Source: Firmicutes bacterium HGW-Firmicutes-1
Lineage (GTDB): Bacteria > Bacillota > Clostridia > Lachnospirales > Vallitaleaceae
Length of the DNA: 64,000 nucleotides
Assembly: GCA_002841625.1 (NCBI GenBank)
Contig: PHAG01000007.1
Coordinates: 62,001-126,000 of the forward strand
Direction of reading: 5' to 3'
Below, piece after piece: positions 36,814-45,743 of the stretch. The notes beneath the pieces were generated by a model. It was not told the DNA's origin and ran no database searches. It was given only the letters and a program-made list of their open reading frames with translations. Each line of letters starts with the position of its first letter. The first letter of the stretch is position 1. A program made the translations under genes and the position numbers.

Positions 36814-38100
36814 ATGAATACAACAGACCAAAAAATATTTCCATTAAATGGTCAGGATCGTTTCAATTATCTTGCTAGCTTTAAATCATTTAATGCGCAG
36901 ATTCATGCGATTTTAACATTTCAAGAACATTTAGATATTGAGTTATTGAAAAAAGCGGTGAGACTATCCATTGAAGCGGAACCAATATTGAGTTGTGGAG
37001 TAGTGGAAGAAGATTTAGTGCCTTTTTGGAGAAGCTTTGATAATCTTGATACAATTGAATGGTTTACGTTTGTTGAAAGTAATGAGGTAGAGTATAAAAC
37101 TCAAGAATTTCTTCAAAAACCACTAGGTTTAGAAGGGCAACAACAGTTATATGTACAATTAATTCGATCAGTTGATGAGGATGTTCTAGGAGTTAAGATG
37201 AATCATGCAAGTGCTGATGGTGGAGGTGTCAAGGAGTATTTAATTTTATTGGCTGGAATATATACACGACTATGCCAAGAGCCTCTTTATCAACCACAAA
37301 TTAATTATGATGCTAGACGAGATCAAAAGAATTATTTTGATACCCTCGGGATATCTGAACCTATTACCTTGTTTAATCCAGATCAATCACCTGAGTTACC
37401 GACCTGGACATTTCCTTATCAGAATCTTGATATAGGGAGTATGTTCGTTTCAAAACGAAGAATAAATGGTGAAAATTATCGTCGTTTGTTGGAATATAGC
37501 AAAGAGCAATCGGTTACAGTAAATACAATCATATTAACTTCACTATATAGGAGTTTGTTTAAGTTGATTAGGCCTCCATTTGAAGAGGAGATGGAAATTA
37601 ATGTGACCAAGGACCTTAGAAGGGAATGTACTTGTAAGCAAACAATTTGCAACCTATCTTCAAAATTGTCGATGAGAATCCCGCGATTACAAGAGGAAAC
37701 ATACGTAAGTACGTTGAAACGTGTTGATTTTGAAATGAAACGAATGAAAGAACGAGATAGTGGGTTAGATACAGCACTTTTTTTTGAAGTTCTTGGGGTG
37801 ATTGAATATGCTCAAGCAATAGAAATACTTGACGGTTTAAAGCAGCAAGCCATTGAGAGTGGTAAATGCACACCGTTTCTATCCAATATGGGTGTTATAC
37901 AACCGCTAAATTTTAATTTCGTTCAAGCAAAAGACGCATATATGCTTACACCATATATGTATGCACCAGAGTTTATGTTAGGGGTAAGCACTTATAAAGA
38001 GACGCTAACTTTAGCAGTTAGCTACAGTGAAATTTCTACTAGAAAAGAGGATGTGGAGACGTTTCTTCAACAAATGTATGAGGAGTTAACTGAGCTTTAG
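36814..38100 (+). CDS. Condensation-domain-like acyltransferase
   Basis: A 428-residue cytoplasmic protein with the fold pattern of stand-alone condensation or alcohol acetyltransferase enzymes. The active-site motif HxxxDG is present as NHASADGGG near residue 130, and DLR in NVTKDLRRECT near residue 268 fits the second conserved spot. These enzymes acylate alcohols or amines from CoA or carrier-bound donors. No carrier protein or NRPS gene is nearby, so substrate and product are unknown. ATG 36814 follows GAGGGGGG just after repeat copy B. Confidence 0.65.
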   Translation: MNTTDQKIFPLNGQDRFNYLASFKSFNAQIHAILTFQEHLDIELLKKAVRLSIEAEPILSCGVVEEDLVPFWRSFDNLDTIEWFTFVESNEVEYKTQEFLQKPLGLEGQQQLYVQLIRSVDEDVLGVKMNHASADGGGVKEYLILLAGIYTRLCQEPLYQPQINYDARRDQKNYFDTLGISEPITLFNPDQSPELPTWTFPYQNLDIGSMFVSKRRINGENYRRLLEYSKEQSVTVNTIILTSLYRSLFKLIRPPFEEEMEINVTKDLRRECTCKQTICNLSSKLSMRIPRLQEETYVSTLKRVDFEMKRMKERDSGLDTALFFEVLGVIEYAQAIEILDGLKQQAIESGKCTPFLSNMGVIQPLNFNFVQAKDAYMLTPYMYAPEFMLGVSTYKETLTLAVSYSEISTRKEDVETFLQQMYEELTEL

Positions 38101-38264
38101 AAGATGTATTCCTACACAGACTTAAGTAATGTGTGATATTATAATTGTATAACAATATGGGAAGAATTATAAAACACACCTTATCTATTTCTTTAATGGT
38201 TTTAACAACATTTGGAATAGGATATTGACGAAGTTAAAAAAATTATTACTAAGGAGTGAAGAGA

Positions 38265-38693
38265 ATGGCTATACAAGTATATATTAATTTTAATGGAAAC
38301 TGTCGTGAAGCTGTAGAATTTTATGCTGAGGTGTTTAAAACAGAAAAGCCACAATTTATGTTGTTCGGAGATACACCACCAGACCCTGACTTTACAATAA
38401 TCGAAGAAGCTAAAAATCTAATTATGCACACAGAACTTAACGTTGAAGGAAGCACGATTATGTTTTCCGACACTCCCCCAGACATGCCTTATGTTCAAGG
38501 GAACAACATAAGCTTAACAATTGTAAGTAAGGACATGGATAATATCAAAAATATGTTTAATCAACTTAAGGTCGATGGAACTATCATCATGGAGCTTCAA
38601 GAAACCTTCTGGAGCAAATGCTATGGATTTCTAATTGATCGATTTGGAATTGGATGGCAGTTTAGCCATGATAGTGGTGAAATGGAAGCCTAG
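38265..38693 (+). CDS. VOC family protein (PhnB/glyoxalase-like)
   Basis: A 142-residue protein with the double beta-alpha-beta fold of the vicinal oxygen chelate family, PhnB-like subgroup: VYINFNGNCREAVEFY at the start, MFSDTPP in the middle and DRFGIGWQFSH at the end. Members include fosfomycin resistance proteins and isomerases, but PhnB-like ones mostly have no known reaction. ATG 38265 follows AAGGAG at 38251-38256. A terminator follows immediately. Confidence 0.85.
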   Translation: MAIQVYINFNGNCREAVEFYAEVFKTEKPQFMLFGDTPPDPDFTIIEEAKNLIMHTELNVEGSTIMFSDTPPDMPYVQGNNISLTIVSKDMDNIKNMFNQLKVDGTIIMELQETFWSKCYGFLIDRFGIGWQFSHDSGEMEA

Positions 38694-38699
38694 TTATAA

Positions 38700-38749
38700 A
38701 AAAAGCAATTACTACTCTAGTAAAATAGAGAAGGATTAATTGCTTTTTT
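38700..38749 (+). terminator. Intrinsic terminator after the VOC gene
   Basis: AAAAAGCAATTA at the left pairs with TAATTGCTTTTT at the right; CTCTA/TAGAG pairs inside. It ends in a T-run. Confidence 0.75.
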
Positions 38750-38858
38750 ATTTTATTCAAAATACTTAGGAAAGATATTTAATGGTGTAATATTCATTGC
38801 TATTATTGCAACGGTCGGGGAAGCGGCTAAGCATGTTTACTATATGTTTAAGAAATAA
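38733..38858 (+). pseudogene. Possible C-terminal remnant of a membrane protein
   Basis: A frame without a start codon runs to a TAA at 38856-38858. It encodes a hydrophobic stretch (KIFNGVIFIAIIATV) and then EAAKHVYYMFKK, which looks like the end of a small membrane protein. It begins inside the VOC terminator. It may be what remains of a deleted gene. The rest of the 350-base gap (38694-39047) holds no gene. Confidence 0.25.
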
Positions 38859-39047
38859 TTACAGGTTTAATGGATTGAGTAGGGTGATTTTACAGTTCAA
38901 TTGCTTGACCTTTTACAATAAATAGATTAAAATACGCATATGATTGATAAGTTGAATAAATAAAGTATAAATTATTAGGCTAGATAAAATCTAGCCATTT
39001 ATTTTGAAAAGGAATTGGGTTTATAGCCAGGAAGGTAAAACAATAAT

Positions 39048-40490
39048 ATGATAAGCAATTTAGAAAATGAATTTAGTAAGATGTATGGTATAGGTGAAGA
39101 TATCTGTAAGGCGTTAGATATTCTGGGTTATAATAAGCCTATGGCAGTACAAGATATCGTTATCCCACATATACTTGAGGGAAAAGATTTGATTGTACAA
39201 TCTCAGACGGGAAGTGGTAAAACTGCAGCCTTTGGTATTCCAATTGCAGAGAAGTTGGAGATTGATGAAAACTTACCACAAGTGCTTGTCCTAACTCCGA
39301 CTAGGGAGCTAGCAGTTCAGGTATGTGAAGAAATCGCGAGTATTGGTAGATATAAAAAAATACGTTGTCTTCCTATTTATGGTAAGCAACCCATTCATAT
39401 TCAATTAAGACAATTAAAGCAAAGAGTTCATGTGGCGGTTGGTACGCCAGGACGTGTGGGTGATTTAATAAGCAGAAAAAATCTTTTGTTGGAGCAAATT
39501 AAGTATTTGGTTATAGATGAGGCAGATGAACTGCTTAAGAGGGGTTTTCTGGAGGATGTTGAGGCGATTATACAGAGATTACCAAAGGAACGTACAACAC
39601 TTCTCTTTTCAGCTACTATGCCACCAGAAATAGAAGCAATTTGTTCAGAACATATGATCAGTCCATTACGCATTGAGGTTGAGTCAACACAAGCACCGAT
39701 TGATCAAATCAAACAAGTTTGGTATGAGGTTGCAGATGATTGGAAGTTTATGCTTTTAACAAAGCTGATGGATGAATTGAAACCAAGAAGTTGCATGATC
39801 TTTTGCAATACCCGAAATAAAGCCGACCAATTGGTACAAAAGCTTATTAATGGAAAGTATGATTGTATCGCGCTTCATGGTGGTATGGCTCAAAAGGATC
39901 GACTAAGATCTATATCTGCCTTTAAAAATGGAGAAGTAACCTATTTGATAGCTACTGATTTAGCAGCAAGAGGGATACATGTAGATAGTCTTGATTTAGT
40001 AGTTAATTATAATGTTCCTAGTGATAATGAAAATTATGTCCACCGTATTGGTCGAACGGGACGTGTCGGTGAAGAGGGACGAGCAATCACATTCGTATCA
40101 GTACATGATCAAAAAAAGTGGGATGAAATTCAACATTTTATTGGATACAAGGTTCCACTTGGAGATTCAGAAGTACTGAACAAGAGGGAAAATACGAAAT
40201 CAACGAAACCAAAAGACAAACCAAAGCCAATTAGAGAAAAGAAAGAGAAACTTCATAAAGATATTACAAGACTTCGCATTAATGCCGGAAAAAATAAAAA
40301 AATGCGTGCAGGTGATGTACTTGGTGCTATTAGTAATCTTTCAGGTATTGGATCAGAAGATATCGGAATTATTGACATTCAGGATACGTGCACCTATGTA
40401 GAGATTTTTAATAAAAAAGGTCAACTGGTTCAAGAAGGATTGAGTAAAGTTAAGGTCAAGGGTAAAGATGTAACGATTAAGAAGGTATAG
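39048..40490 (+). CDS. dbpA: DEAD-box RNA helicase DbpA/YxiN-type
   Basis: An ATP-dependent RNA helicase, 480 residues. Motifs in order: Q motif region, QTGSGKT (53-59), PTRELA, TPGR, DEAD, SAT, and HRIGRTGR. A charged linker near 385-405 leads to a C-terminal DbpA RNA-binding domain (RLRINAGKNKKMRAGD onward), which in E. coli DbpA and B. subtilis YxiN targets hairpin 92 of 23S rRNA. The role is thus late assembly of the large ribosomal subunit. ATG 39048 has CAGGAAGG about 14 bases ahead. A very strong terminator follows. Confidence 0.92.
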   Translation: MISNLENEFSKMYGIGEDICKALDILGYNKPMAVQDIVIPHILEGKDLIVQSQTGSGKTAAFGIPIAEKLEIDENLPQVLVLTPTRELAVQVCEEIASIGRYKKIRCLPIYGKQPIHIQLRQLKQRVHVAVGTPGRVGDLISRKNLLLEQIKYLVIDEADELLKRGFLEDVEAIIQRLPKERTTLLFSATMPPEIEAICSEHMISPLRIEVESTQAPIDQIKQVWYEVADDWKFMLLTKLMDELKPRSCMIFCNTRNKADQLVQKLINGKYDCIALHGGMAQKDRLRSISAFKNGEVTYLIATDLAARGIHVDSLDLVVNYNVPSDNENYVHRIGRTGRVGEEGRAITFVSVHDQKKWDEIQHFIGYKVPLGDSEVLNKRENTKSTKPKDKPKPIREKKEKLHKDITRLRINAGKNKKMRAGDVLGAISNLSGIGSEDIGIIDIQDTCTYVEIFNKKGQLVQEGLSKVKVKGKDVTIKKV

Positions 40491-40505
40491 TTGGATTTAT
40501 TCATG

Positions 40506-40553
40506 CAGCAGCTCCAGAATCGAAAGGGTTCGATTCTGGAGCTGCTGTTTTTT
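40506..40553 (+). terminator. Strong intrinsic terminator after dbpA
   Basis: A perfect 19-bp stem (40506-40524 with 40529-40547) with an AGGG loop, followed by six Ts. Confidence 0.92.
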
Positions 40554-40783
40554 ATCCAGTAGGAAAGTTCTACTTTCCACGAAGCATAGAATAAAGCGTT
40601 AGATAAGCATAAATGTTACGTAACGAGCTGACAAGCGCTTTGTTATATTGCAAAAGAAAGTGCTGCTAACTGGAGGATTAGAAAATAATAATTATAAAGC
40701 GAAGTAATATTGATGTAGTAATTGTAATGTGTTATATTTTTATATAAGTAAAGATAACAGCATGCAGCAGAGGAGGGTGAAGT

Positions 40784-41653
40784 ATGAGCAATCATGTTGA
40801 ATATATAACAATGAACGTACAGAGCGCACTAAAAGAATTAAAAAGAAAGGTTCCATATGGTTGGGATTTAAACATATACAGAGGTTGTCAGCATGGTTGT
40901 GAATATTGCTATGCTATGTATTCCCATGAATATTTAGGAGCAAATAGTTTCTCAGAAGAAATATATGTAAAAGAAAATATTGTAGATGAACTAGAGAAAG
41001 AACTAAAAGTTGAGGGGTGGAAAAGAGAGATCGTTAATATTGGGGGTGTTACAGACAGTTATCAGCCAGCAGAAGCAATTTATAAGTTGATGCCAGCAAT
41101 ATTGAGGCTGCTTATTAAGTATAAGACACCAGCAATCATCTCTACGAAGTCCAGCTTGATATTACGAGATTTTGATTTAATAGATGAGTTGTCAAGGTTA
41201 ACTTACATAAACATTGCAGCTACTATAATAACTTCTGATGAGGAGCTATGTGCTTTGCTTGAACCTGGAGCAGACAGTTGCGTGAATAGATTTAAAGTAT
41301 TGGAAGAGTTTAGGAAAACGAATGCGAGCATCGGAATGCATGTAATGCCTATTATTCCTTTTGTTACAGATAGCCCAGAGAATTTAGAAAGCATCTACAG
41401 TAGTGCAGCAAGTGTAAAGGTTGATTACGTTCTTCCAGGAACCCTTTATTTAAGAGGTGCAACTAGAAAGTGTTTCTTTGAATTTATTGAAAATAAATTG
41501 CCTGATCAGCTTAATGATTTGAAAGCTTTATATAAGACTGGAGGAGCTGGAGTTGAGTATAAAAATCAACTTTACAGTACGGTGAATCAGCTTAAAGAAA
41601 AGTACGGAATTTCAAGTAGTTATACGAAAGCCATGAGAGATAAAATGAAATAA
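40784..41653 (+). CDS. SPL-family radical SAM protein (spore photoproduct lyase-like)
   Basis: A 289-residue radical SAM protein with the cluster motif CQHGCEYC (Cys35, Cys39, Cys42) preceded by GWDLNIYRG and followed by YAMYSHEY, typical of the SplB-related group. True spore photoproduct lyases repair the thymine dimer of UV-treated spores; this shorter group is widespread and less well studied, so DNA repair is only a possibility. ATG 40784 follows GAGGAGGGTGAAGT. It is followed by the padR promoter. Confidence 0.8.
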   Translation: MSNHVEYITMNVQSALKELKRKVPYGWDLNIYRGCQHGCEYCYAMYSHEYLGANSFSEEIYVKENIVDELEKELKVEGWKREIVNIGGVTDSYQPAEAIYKLMPAILRLLIKYKTPAIISTKSSLILRDFDLIDELSRLTYINIAATIITSDEELCALLEPGADSCVNRFKVLEEFRKTNASIGMHVMPIIPFVTDSPENLESIYSSAASVKVDYVLPGTLYLRGATRKCFFEFIENKLPDQLNDLKALYKTGGAGVEYKNQLYSTVNQLKEKYGISSSYTKAMRDKMK

Positions 41654-41659
41654 AAAACA

Positions 41660-41709
41660 TTGACGCTAACCAACATTGGATATATAATAAACATATACAA
41701 CGTTGGTTA
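41660..41709 (+). promoter_or_regulatory. padR promoter with flanking operator arms
   Basis: TTGACG at 41660-41665 and TATAAT at 41683-41688 are 17 bases apart. TAACCAACATTG at 41667-41678 and CAACGTTGGTTA at 41698-41709 are inverted repeats with one mismatch, one inside the promoter spacer and one after the -10 box. This fits autorepression by the PadR protein encoded next. Confidence 0.8.
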
Positions 41710-41725
41710 ATTTGGAGGAAACAAT

Positions 41726-42436
41726 GTGATAAAAACGTTTATTTTGTATTATTTAAATATTAAGTCAACCCATGGGTATGAGATACAAAAGTATATTCAA
41801 GTGAATCAAATGGATAACTGGACTAAAATCCAATCTGGTTCCATTTATTATGCACTTAGCAAGCTTGAAAAGGAGAAAAGTATTGAGCTTTTCAAGGAAG
41901 AAAGCATTGGGGCTAAGGTAAGAAAAATTTATAAAATCACTGAACAAGGAAAACAAGAACTAAAAAAAAGCATGAAGGAAGAACTCAACAAAGAAATTTA
42001 TAATATTGGATCTGATAAATTTATTATTTATCCAATATTAAATGGTCTTGAAAAAGAAGTACTTGTTGAAGAGATCAAGAAGCATATTAAGTCGCTTTAT
42101 TCAAAGAAAGATTATGTTGGTAAATGGAGAAAAATTAAGATAAATGTGCATTCTCTAAAGGTAGAAGCAATTTGTTTTGAAATGATGTTATCAAGTATAA
42201 TGTATCAGATAAGTTGGCATGAAGCTCTACTAGAAGAAATTGATTCATGTATTATGGTAAGTAAACAATTATCAGATTTGATTAGACAGGTAGATTTCTC
42301 AACGGTTGAAGATATAGACGAAACAATTCTATCGAATACAAAAGCGAGTGTTGATAAACTGAGAGAAGAAATTCTTGCAAATCCTGAAGCTGCAGCTCAA
42401 AAGCTAGAAGAGCTTATTAAAATGCTGAACAAATAA
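41726..42436 (+). CDS. PadR family transcriptional regulator
   Basis: A 236-residue repressor with an N-terminal winged helix (YYLNIKSTHGYEIQKYI, SGSIYYALSKLEKEK, and the KIYKITEQGKQEL wing), as in PadR. The C-terminal half is helical and longer than in small PadR proteins (PadR2-like). The start is GTG 41726 behind TTTGGAGGAAACA; an ATG two bases upstream hits a stop at once. The promoter carries inverted-repeat arms, and a matching perfect palindrome precedes the next gene, so both are likely under its control. The inducer is unknown. Confidence 0.88.
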   Translation: MIKTFILYYLNIKSTHGYEIQKYIQVNQMDNWTKIQSGSIYYALSKLEKEKSIELFKEESIGAKVRKIYKITEQGKQELKKSMKEELNKEIYNIGSDKFIIYPILNGLEKEVLVEEIKKHIKSLYSKKDYVGKWRKIKINVHSLKVEAICFEMMLSSIMYQISWHEALLEEIDSCIMVSKQLSDLIRQVDFSTVEDIDETILSNTKASVDKLREEILANPEAAAQKLEELIKMLNK

Positions 42437-42469
42437 GGCTAAAGAATAAGATTGAAAAATAAAGATAAC

Positions 42470-42489
42470 GCCTATCTAACTAGATAGGC
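42470..42489 (+). terminator. Hairpin after padR
   Basis: GCCTATCTA at 42470-42478 pairs with TAGATAGGC at 42481-42489 with a tiny loop, followed by AAATTTTA. It may end the padR message ahead of the operator at 42500. Confidence 0.5.
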
Positions 42490-42499
42490 AAATTTTACC

Positions 42500-42529
42500 C
42501 CCAACATATCCAACGTTGGATATGTTGGG
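42500..42529. promoter_or_regulatory. Perfect 30-bp palindromic operator
   Basis: Bases 42500-42529 are a perfect palindrome centred on ATCCAACGTTGGAT. The core CCAACGTTGG matches the arms in the padR promoter. It lies 25 bases before the flavoprotein start codon, where bound PadR would block transcription. Confidence 0.85.
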
Positions 42530-42553
42530 CCATAATTAAAGGAGAATTAGAAA

Positions 42554-43345
42554 ATGAAAGTATTGGTATTAATGGGAAGTCCACGTAAAAAAGATGGGTA
42601 TCATATTTGTGAACAAATGAAAGATCAGTTGAACCAAAATGAAAAGGTAGAATTCGAATATGTTTTTTTGAAGGCGCTTAATGTTGAAGAATGTAGAGGC
42701 TGTGATCAATGTTTTCAAAAGGGAGAAGCTTATTGCCCTATGCAAGACGATATAAAACAGCTAAAAGAAAAGCTTGTTCATGCGGACGGAATCATATTTG
42801 TATCTCCTGTATATGCGTATCAAGTAACGGGTACCTTTAAAAAGGTAATTGATAGATTGGCATATTTATTCCATAGACCTGAACTTGTTGGGAAACCCGC
42901 ATTAACTGTTGTGACAACAGGTGGAGGTGGAAGCAAAGCGGTAACGAAATATCTCAAAATGACGGCATGTGGATGGGGATGCAATTTAGTGGGCAAAATT
43001 GAAGTAATTTCTTCGATGTACTTTGAAGATAATGAGAAGAATTCTTTTTATAGACTTAAATATTATTACAAGTCTACCCAAAAAATAAATACTGCCACCA
43101 TGAAATTTCTTGCAACCATAAAAAGCAACACATTACCATCTCCAAGCTTTTACAATATCTACATGTTTAATGGCTTGAAAAGCAAAACATTGACCTCTCA
43201 GGCGGATTATAAGTTTTGGGAGAGTAGAGGTTGGTTAGAAGCAAATTATTATTATGAAGGCAAGCTTAACCCTCTTAAGAGGCTATTTGGATATTTCCTA
43301 GATTGTCTAATAAAGTCAGTGTGGAAGAATATGCTAAAAGAATAG
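42554..43345 (+). CDS. Flavodoxin-like NAD(P)H reductase / iron-sulfur flavoprotein
   Basis: A 263-residue protein with the flavodoxin-like FMN reductase fold: VLVLMGSPRKKDGYH for FMN phosphate binding, then the Cys-rich ECRGCDQCFQKGEAYC segment (about 46-61), and FVSPVYAYQVTGTFK. The four cysteines resemble those of iron-sulfur flavoproteins, so it may hold a [4Fe-4S] cluster. The last 80 residues are not typical. ATG 42554 follows AAAGGAGAATTAG. The PadR-type operator directly upstream suggests induction by a toxic compound that the enzyme reduces. Confidence 0.82.
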   Translation: MKVLVLMGSPRKKDGYHICEQMKDQLNQNEKVEFEYVFLKALNVEECRGCDQCFQKGEAYCPMQDDIKQLKEKLVHADGIIFVSPVYAYQVTGTFKKVIDRLAYLFHRPELVGKPALTVVTTGGGGSKAVTKYLKMTACGWGCNLVGKIEVISSMYFEDNEKNSFYRLKYYYKSTQKINTATMKFLATIKSNTLPSPSFYNIYMFNGLKSKTLTSQADYKFWESRGWLEANYYYEGKLNPLKRLFGYFLDCLIKSVWKNMLKE

Positions 43346-43362
43346 AAAACGCAATGTGATTT

Positions 43363-43809
43363 TTACAAGGTATCAAATAAATCATCAAGGAGCTGGTTAT
43401 ACTCGGTCAGTTGATGAATTCGTGTGGTTTGGATTTTTATGATCTCATTATAAAGTATGAATAAAGCATCAAAATCCTTCACTTGTCTAGCAATCAATAT
43501 ATCATCAGTATATGCGTTAATTTGACCTAGAGTAGCCTTCATAGCTTCTTGTTGATCTGTTATTAAAACAGCATAGTTTTTCAATGTTTCTAATTGTTCA
43601 GTTGATATTTCAACGTTATTATCGGATAGAAGTTGGATTTTTTCCTTGATTAGCATTGTATTATCTCGCACATCGTTCGCTAGCGTTTTGATCGTAGCTT
43701 TATTCTCTCCAACCACTTTTGCTGCTGAAAAAGGACTTGTTCTCTCTTGCGCATAGGAGGAAGAAACGAACAGGATAATCAGAATTAAAAATATGAGTAA
43801 TTTTTTCAT
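43363..43809 (-). CDS. Exported helical protein of unknown function
   Basis: A 148-residue protein with a signal peptide (cleavage near SYAQE) and then an all-helical body of about 125 residues without cysteines. I do not recognise the family. Its ATG overlaps the stop of the lipoprotein gene (TAATG), and the two follow the sensor kinase gene, so they may be outputs or accessory sensors of that system. Confidence 0.7.
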   Translation of the reverse strand: MKKLLIFLILIILFVSSSYAQERTSPFSAAKVVGENKATIKTLANDVRDNTMLIKEKIQLLSDNNVEISTEQLETLKNYAVLITDQQEAMKATLGQINAYTDDILIARQVKDFDALFILYNEIIKIQTTRIHQLTEYNQLLDDLFDTL

Positions 43810-44168
43810 TATTTGACACCTCCTTCTTTTATAATATTGTCGTCGGATAACGTATCTTCTTCTAATTCCTCGAGATTGCCTAAGGTGACATCTAGCAAAT
43901 AATCTATTTCATAAAGAATTAAAGTTCTTTCGCTTATTTCAGCCAAATCTTTTGATTTAGCAATGATAATGGAGTCTTGTGAGCTAGTATTGCTGGTTAT
44001 TTGAGCTTCAATCAGTGGTTCTTCGTCTTCAAAGTAAGGTGAATCTTCAGCGAGTTCATTAGGTAATGCTCCATCAACCACTACTAATTTAGTAACCTTT
44101 CTATCTTGACAGCCGGATAGCAATAGCAATAACATAAATAGTGTAGCAACAATAAGCCGGTTTCTCAT
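43809..44168 (-). CDS. Small lipoprotein in the sensor kinase operon
   Basis: A 119-residue protein with a lipoprotein signal peptide (MRNRLIVATLFMLLLLLSGC). The mature part is acidic with two helical stretches, no known domain. It begins 12 bases after the kinase gene and is coupled to the next gene by a one-base overlap. A periplasm-side accessory of the kinase is possible. Confidence 0.7.
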   Translation of the reverse strand: MRNRLIVATLFMLLLLLSGCQDRKVTKLVVVDGALPNELAEDSPYFEDEEPLIEAQITSNTSSQDSIIIAKSKDLAEISERTLILYEIDYLLDVTLGNLEELEEDTLSDDNIIKEGGVK

Positions 44169-44180
44169 TTTTTATCTCCT

Positions 44181-45581
44181 TTATAAGGGGAACCACATGG
44201 TTACAGTCGTTCCTTTTTTTAGCTCACTTGAGATTTCTATCTTTCCTTTATGAAGCTCAATTAATTTCTTCACTATACTTAAACCAAGTCCACTGCCTTC
44301 AAAGGGTTCAGAGATATTTCTGACACGGTAATATTTTTGAAAAACCTTCTCTAAATAAACTTTTTTAATGCCAATACCATTATCTTTAACTTGTAGACAG
44401 AGCGAATCCTCTTTTACAAAACAATAAATATTAATATTTACTGAGTGATTAGAGTACTTAATGGAATTACTAATTAAGTTTGAAAGTACTTGTCTTATTT
44501 TGTTTTCATCAGCATAAATAGTTATATTTTGTTCGCAACTAAGCGTAAATTCAATGTTCTTTTTAATATTGACGCTTGATAGCTTGATGATGTCTTCAAG
44601 TAAAGGCCTGAGCTTAAAAATGGTTGGTTCAAGGTAGATTTCTAAATCTTTATTGCTCGTTTTTGTCACAATATCTTTTGTGAGTTGGGTGAGTCGATGG
44701 GTTTCTTGATAAATGATATCTAAAGCTTCCGTGACTTCGCTCCCATCTATGACGCCATCGTGAATTGCTTCTAAATAGCCAGAAATGACGGTCAGAGGTG
44801 TTTTGACTTCATGAGATATCATGCTTATAAAGGCTTTTTTATCACTTTCGATACGGATAAGTTCAGATTTCATATAGTTGAATGCATCGGTGAGTTCATT
44901 GAGTTCTGAGTAAAGAGAGTTATCAATATCTTCTATGGTCTCGCCATTCGCAATTTTGAGGGCGGAATCTCTAACTAATTTGATGGGTTTAGCAATCTTT
45001 TTAGCACTAACAAAGAGTATAACTCCTACTATAATCATTGAAATCAGGGATATGCTTAAAATTATGGTTACCATCACTCGGATATTTCGACTAACGGAGC
45101 TAATAGGTGAAAAGATAATGATTGCACCTTTGATTTGGTCTCCTTCTATGAGTGGTCTTCCATAAAAAATCATCCTGGTATCAAAGGTTTCTGTGTATTG
45201 ACTATTTCTAAATACCTCTTTTCCATTTATAATATCCTTCAAATCCTCATATAAATAATCATCTAAATCTTCATTTGCAAGATCAAGACCTTTTAAGTTT
45301 TTTATATTGCCGTTGTCAATGTTCAATATGTAAAGCTTCGATTTAGAAACATAGGCCATTGCATCCATATAATCTTGTAATTTAGTTTCTACAATGAGCC
45401 CTTTTTCCCAATTAGAATAAAGGCTTTCTGTTTTCAGAGCCATATCTGCCAAACGTTCTTTTTCTAGTTGATATATATGGTTGGAATAAAGGAAGGAAAG
45501 GGCAAGGGATAGCACCACAATCAAGCCGAATAAGATATATAAATTGGTCATGAGTAATTTTGAAAAAATACTTCTATTCAA
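44181..45581 (-). CDS. Sensor histidine kinase
   Basis: A 466-residue membrane kinase: TM1 at about 13-33, extracellular sensor 34-165, TM2 at about 168-192, HAMP to about 245, HisKA with the phosphorylated His257 (MISHEVKTPLTVISGY), and an HATPase domain with N, G1 (DNGIGI) and GSGLGLSIVKKL motifs. No response regulator is adjacent; the OmpR-type regulator at 51854 is the likely partner because the same 22-bp motif precedes the kinase gene and lies ahead of the regulator gene. ATG 45581 is followed by two exported-protein genes in one unit. Confidence 0.93.
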   Translation of the reverse strand: MNRSIFSKLLMTNLYILFGLIVVLSLALSFLYSNHIYQLEKERLADMALKTESLYSNWEKGLIVETKLQDYMDAMAYVSKSKLYILNIDNGNIKNLKGLDLANEDLDDYLYEDLKDIINGKEVFRNSQYTETFDTRMIFYGRPLIEGDQIKGAIIIFSPISSVSRNIRVMVTIILSISLISMIIVGVILFVSAKKIAKPIKLVRDSALKIANGETIEDIDNSLYSELNELTDAFNYMKSELIRIESDKKAFISMISHEVKTPLTVISGYLEAIHDGVIDGSEVTEALDIIYQETHRLTQLTKDIVTKTSNKDLEIYLEPTIFKLRPLLEDIIKLSSVNIKKNIEFTLSCEQNITIYADENKIRQVLSNLISNSIKYSNHSVNINIYCFVKEDSLCLQVKDNGIGIKKVYLEKVFQKYYRVRNISEPFEGSGLGLSIVKKLIELHKGKIEISSELKKGTTVTMWFPL

Positions 45582-45636
45582 TTGAAGGCCCCCTTATGAT
45601 TAAGGTCTGAAGTGGTATACTTTTATTATAACAAAT

Positions 45637-45658
45637 AAATGTAAGAAAAGTGTGTGAA
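45637..45658. promoter_or_regulatory. Shared 22-bp motif, copy 1 (upstream of the kinase)
   Basis: AAATGTAAGAAAAGTGTGTG plus AA; 20 of 22 bases match each of the other two copies. It lies about 56 bases upstream of the kinase start. On the minus strand a TATAAT follows about 10 bases downstream of it, so it covers the -35 region. Confidence 0.65.
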
Positions 45659-45696
45659 ATTAATTCTTAATGATTAAAAATTATGAAAGGGTATTA

Positions 45697-45720
45697 AATA
45701 GAGGCCAATTGGCCTCTATT
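45697..45720. terminator. Perfect 24-bp palindrome downstream of paralogue 1
   Basis: AATAGAGGCCAA and its exact reverse complement form a 24-bp palindrome. It terminates the minus-strand secreted-protein gene. Nearly the same hairpin follows paralogue 2 at 50753-50790. Confidence 0.75.
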
Positions 45721-45743
45721 ATTTATGTAAATTTATTGCTATA

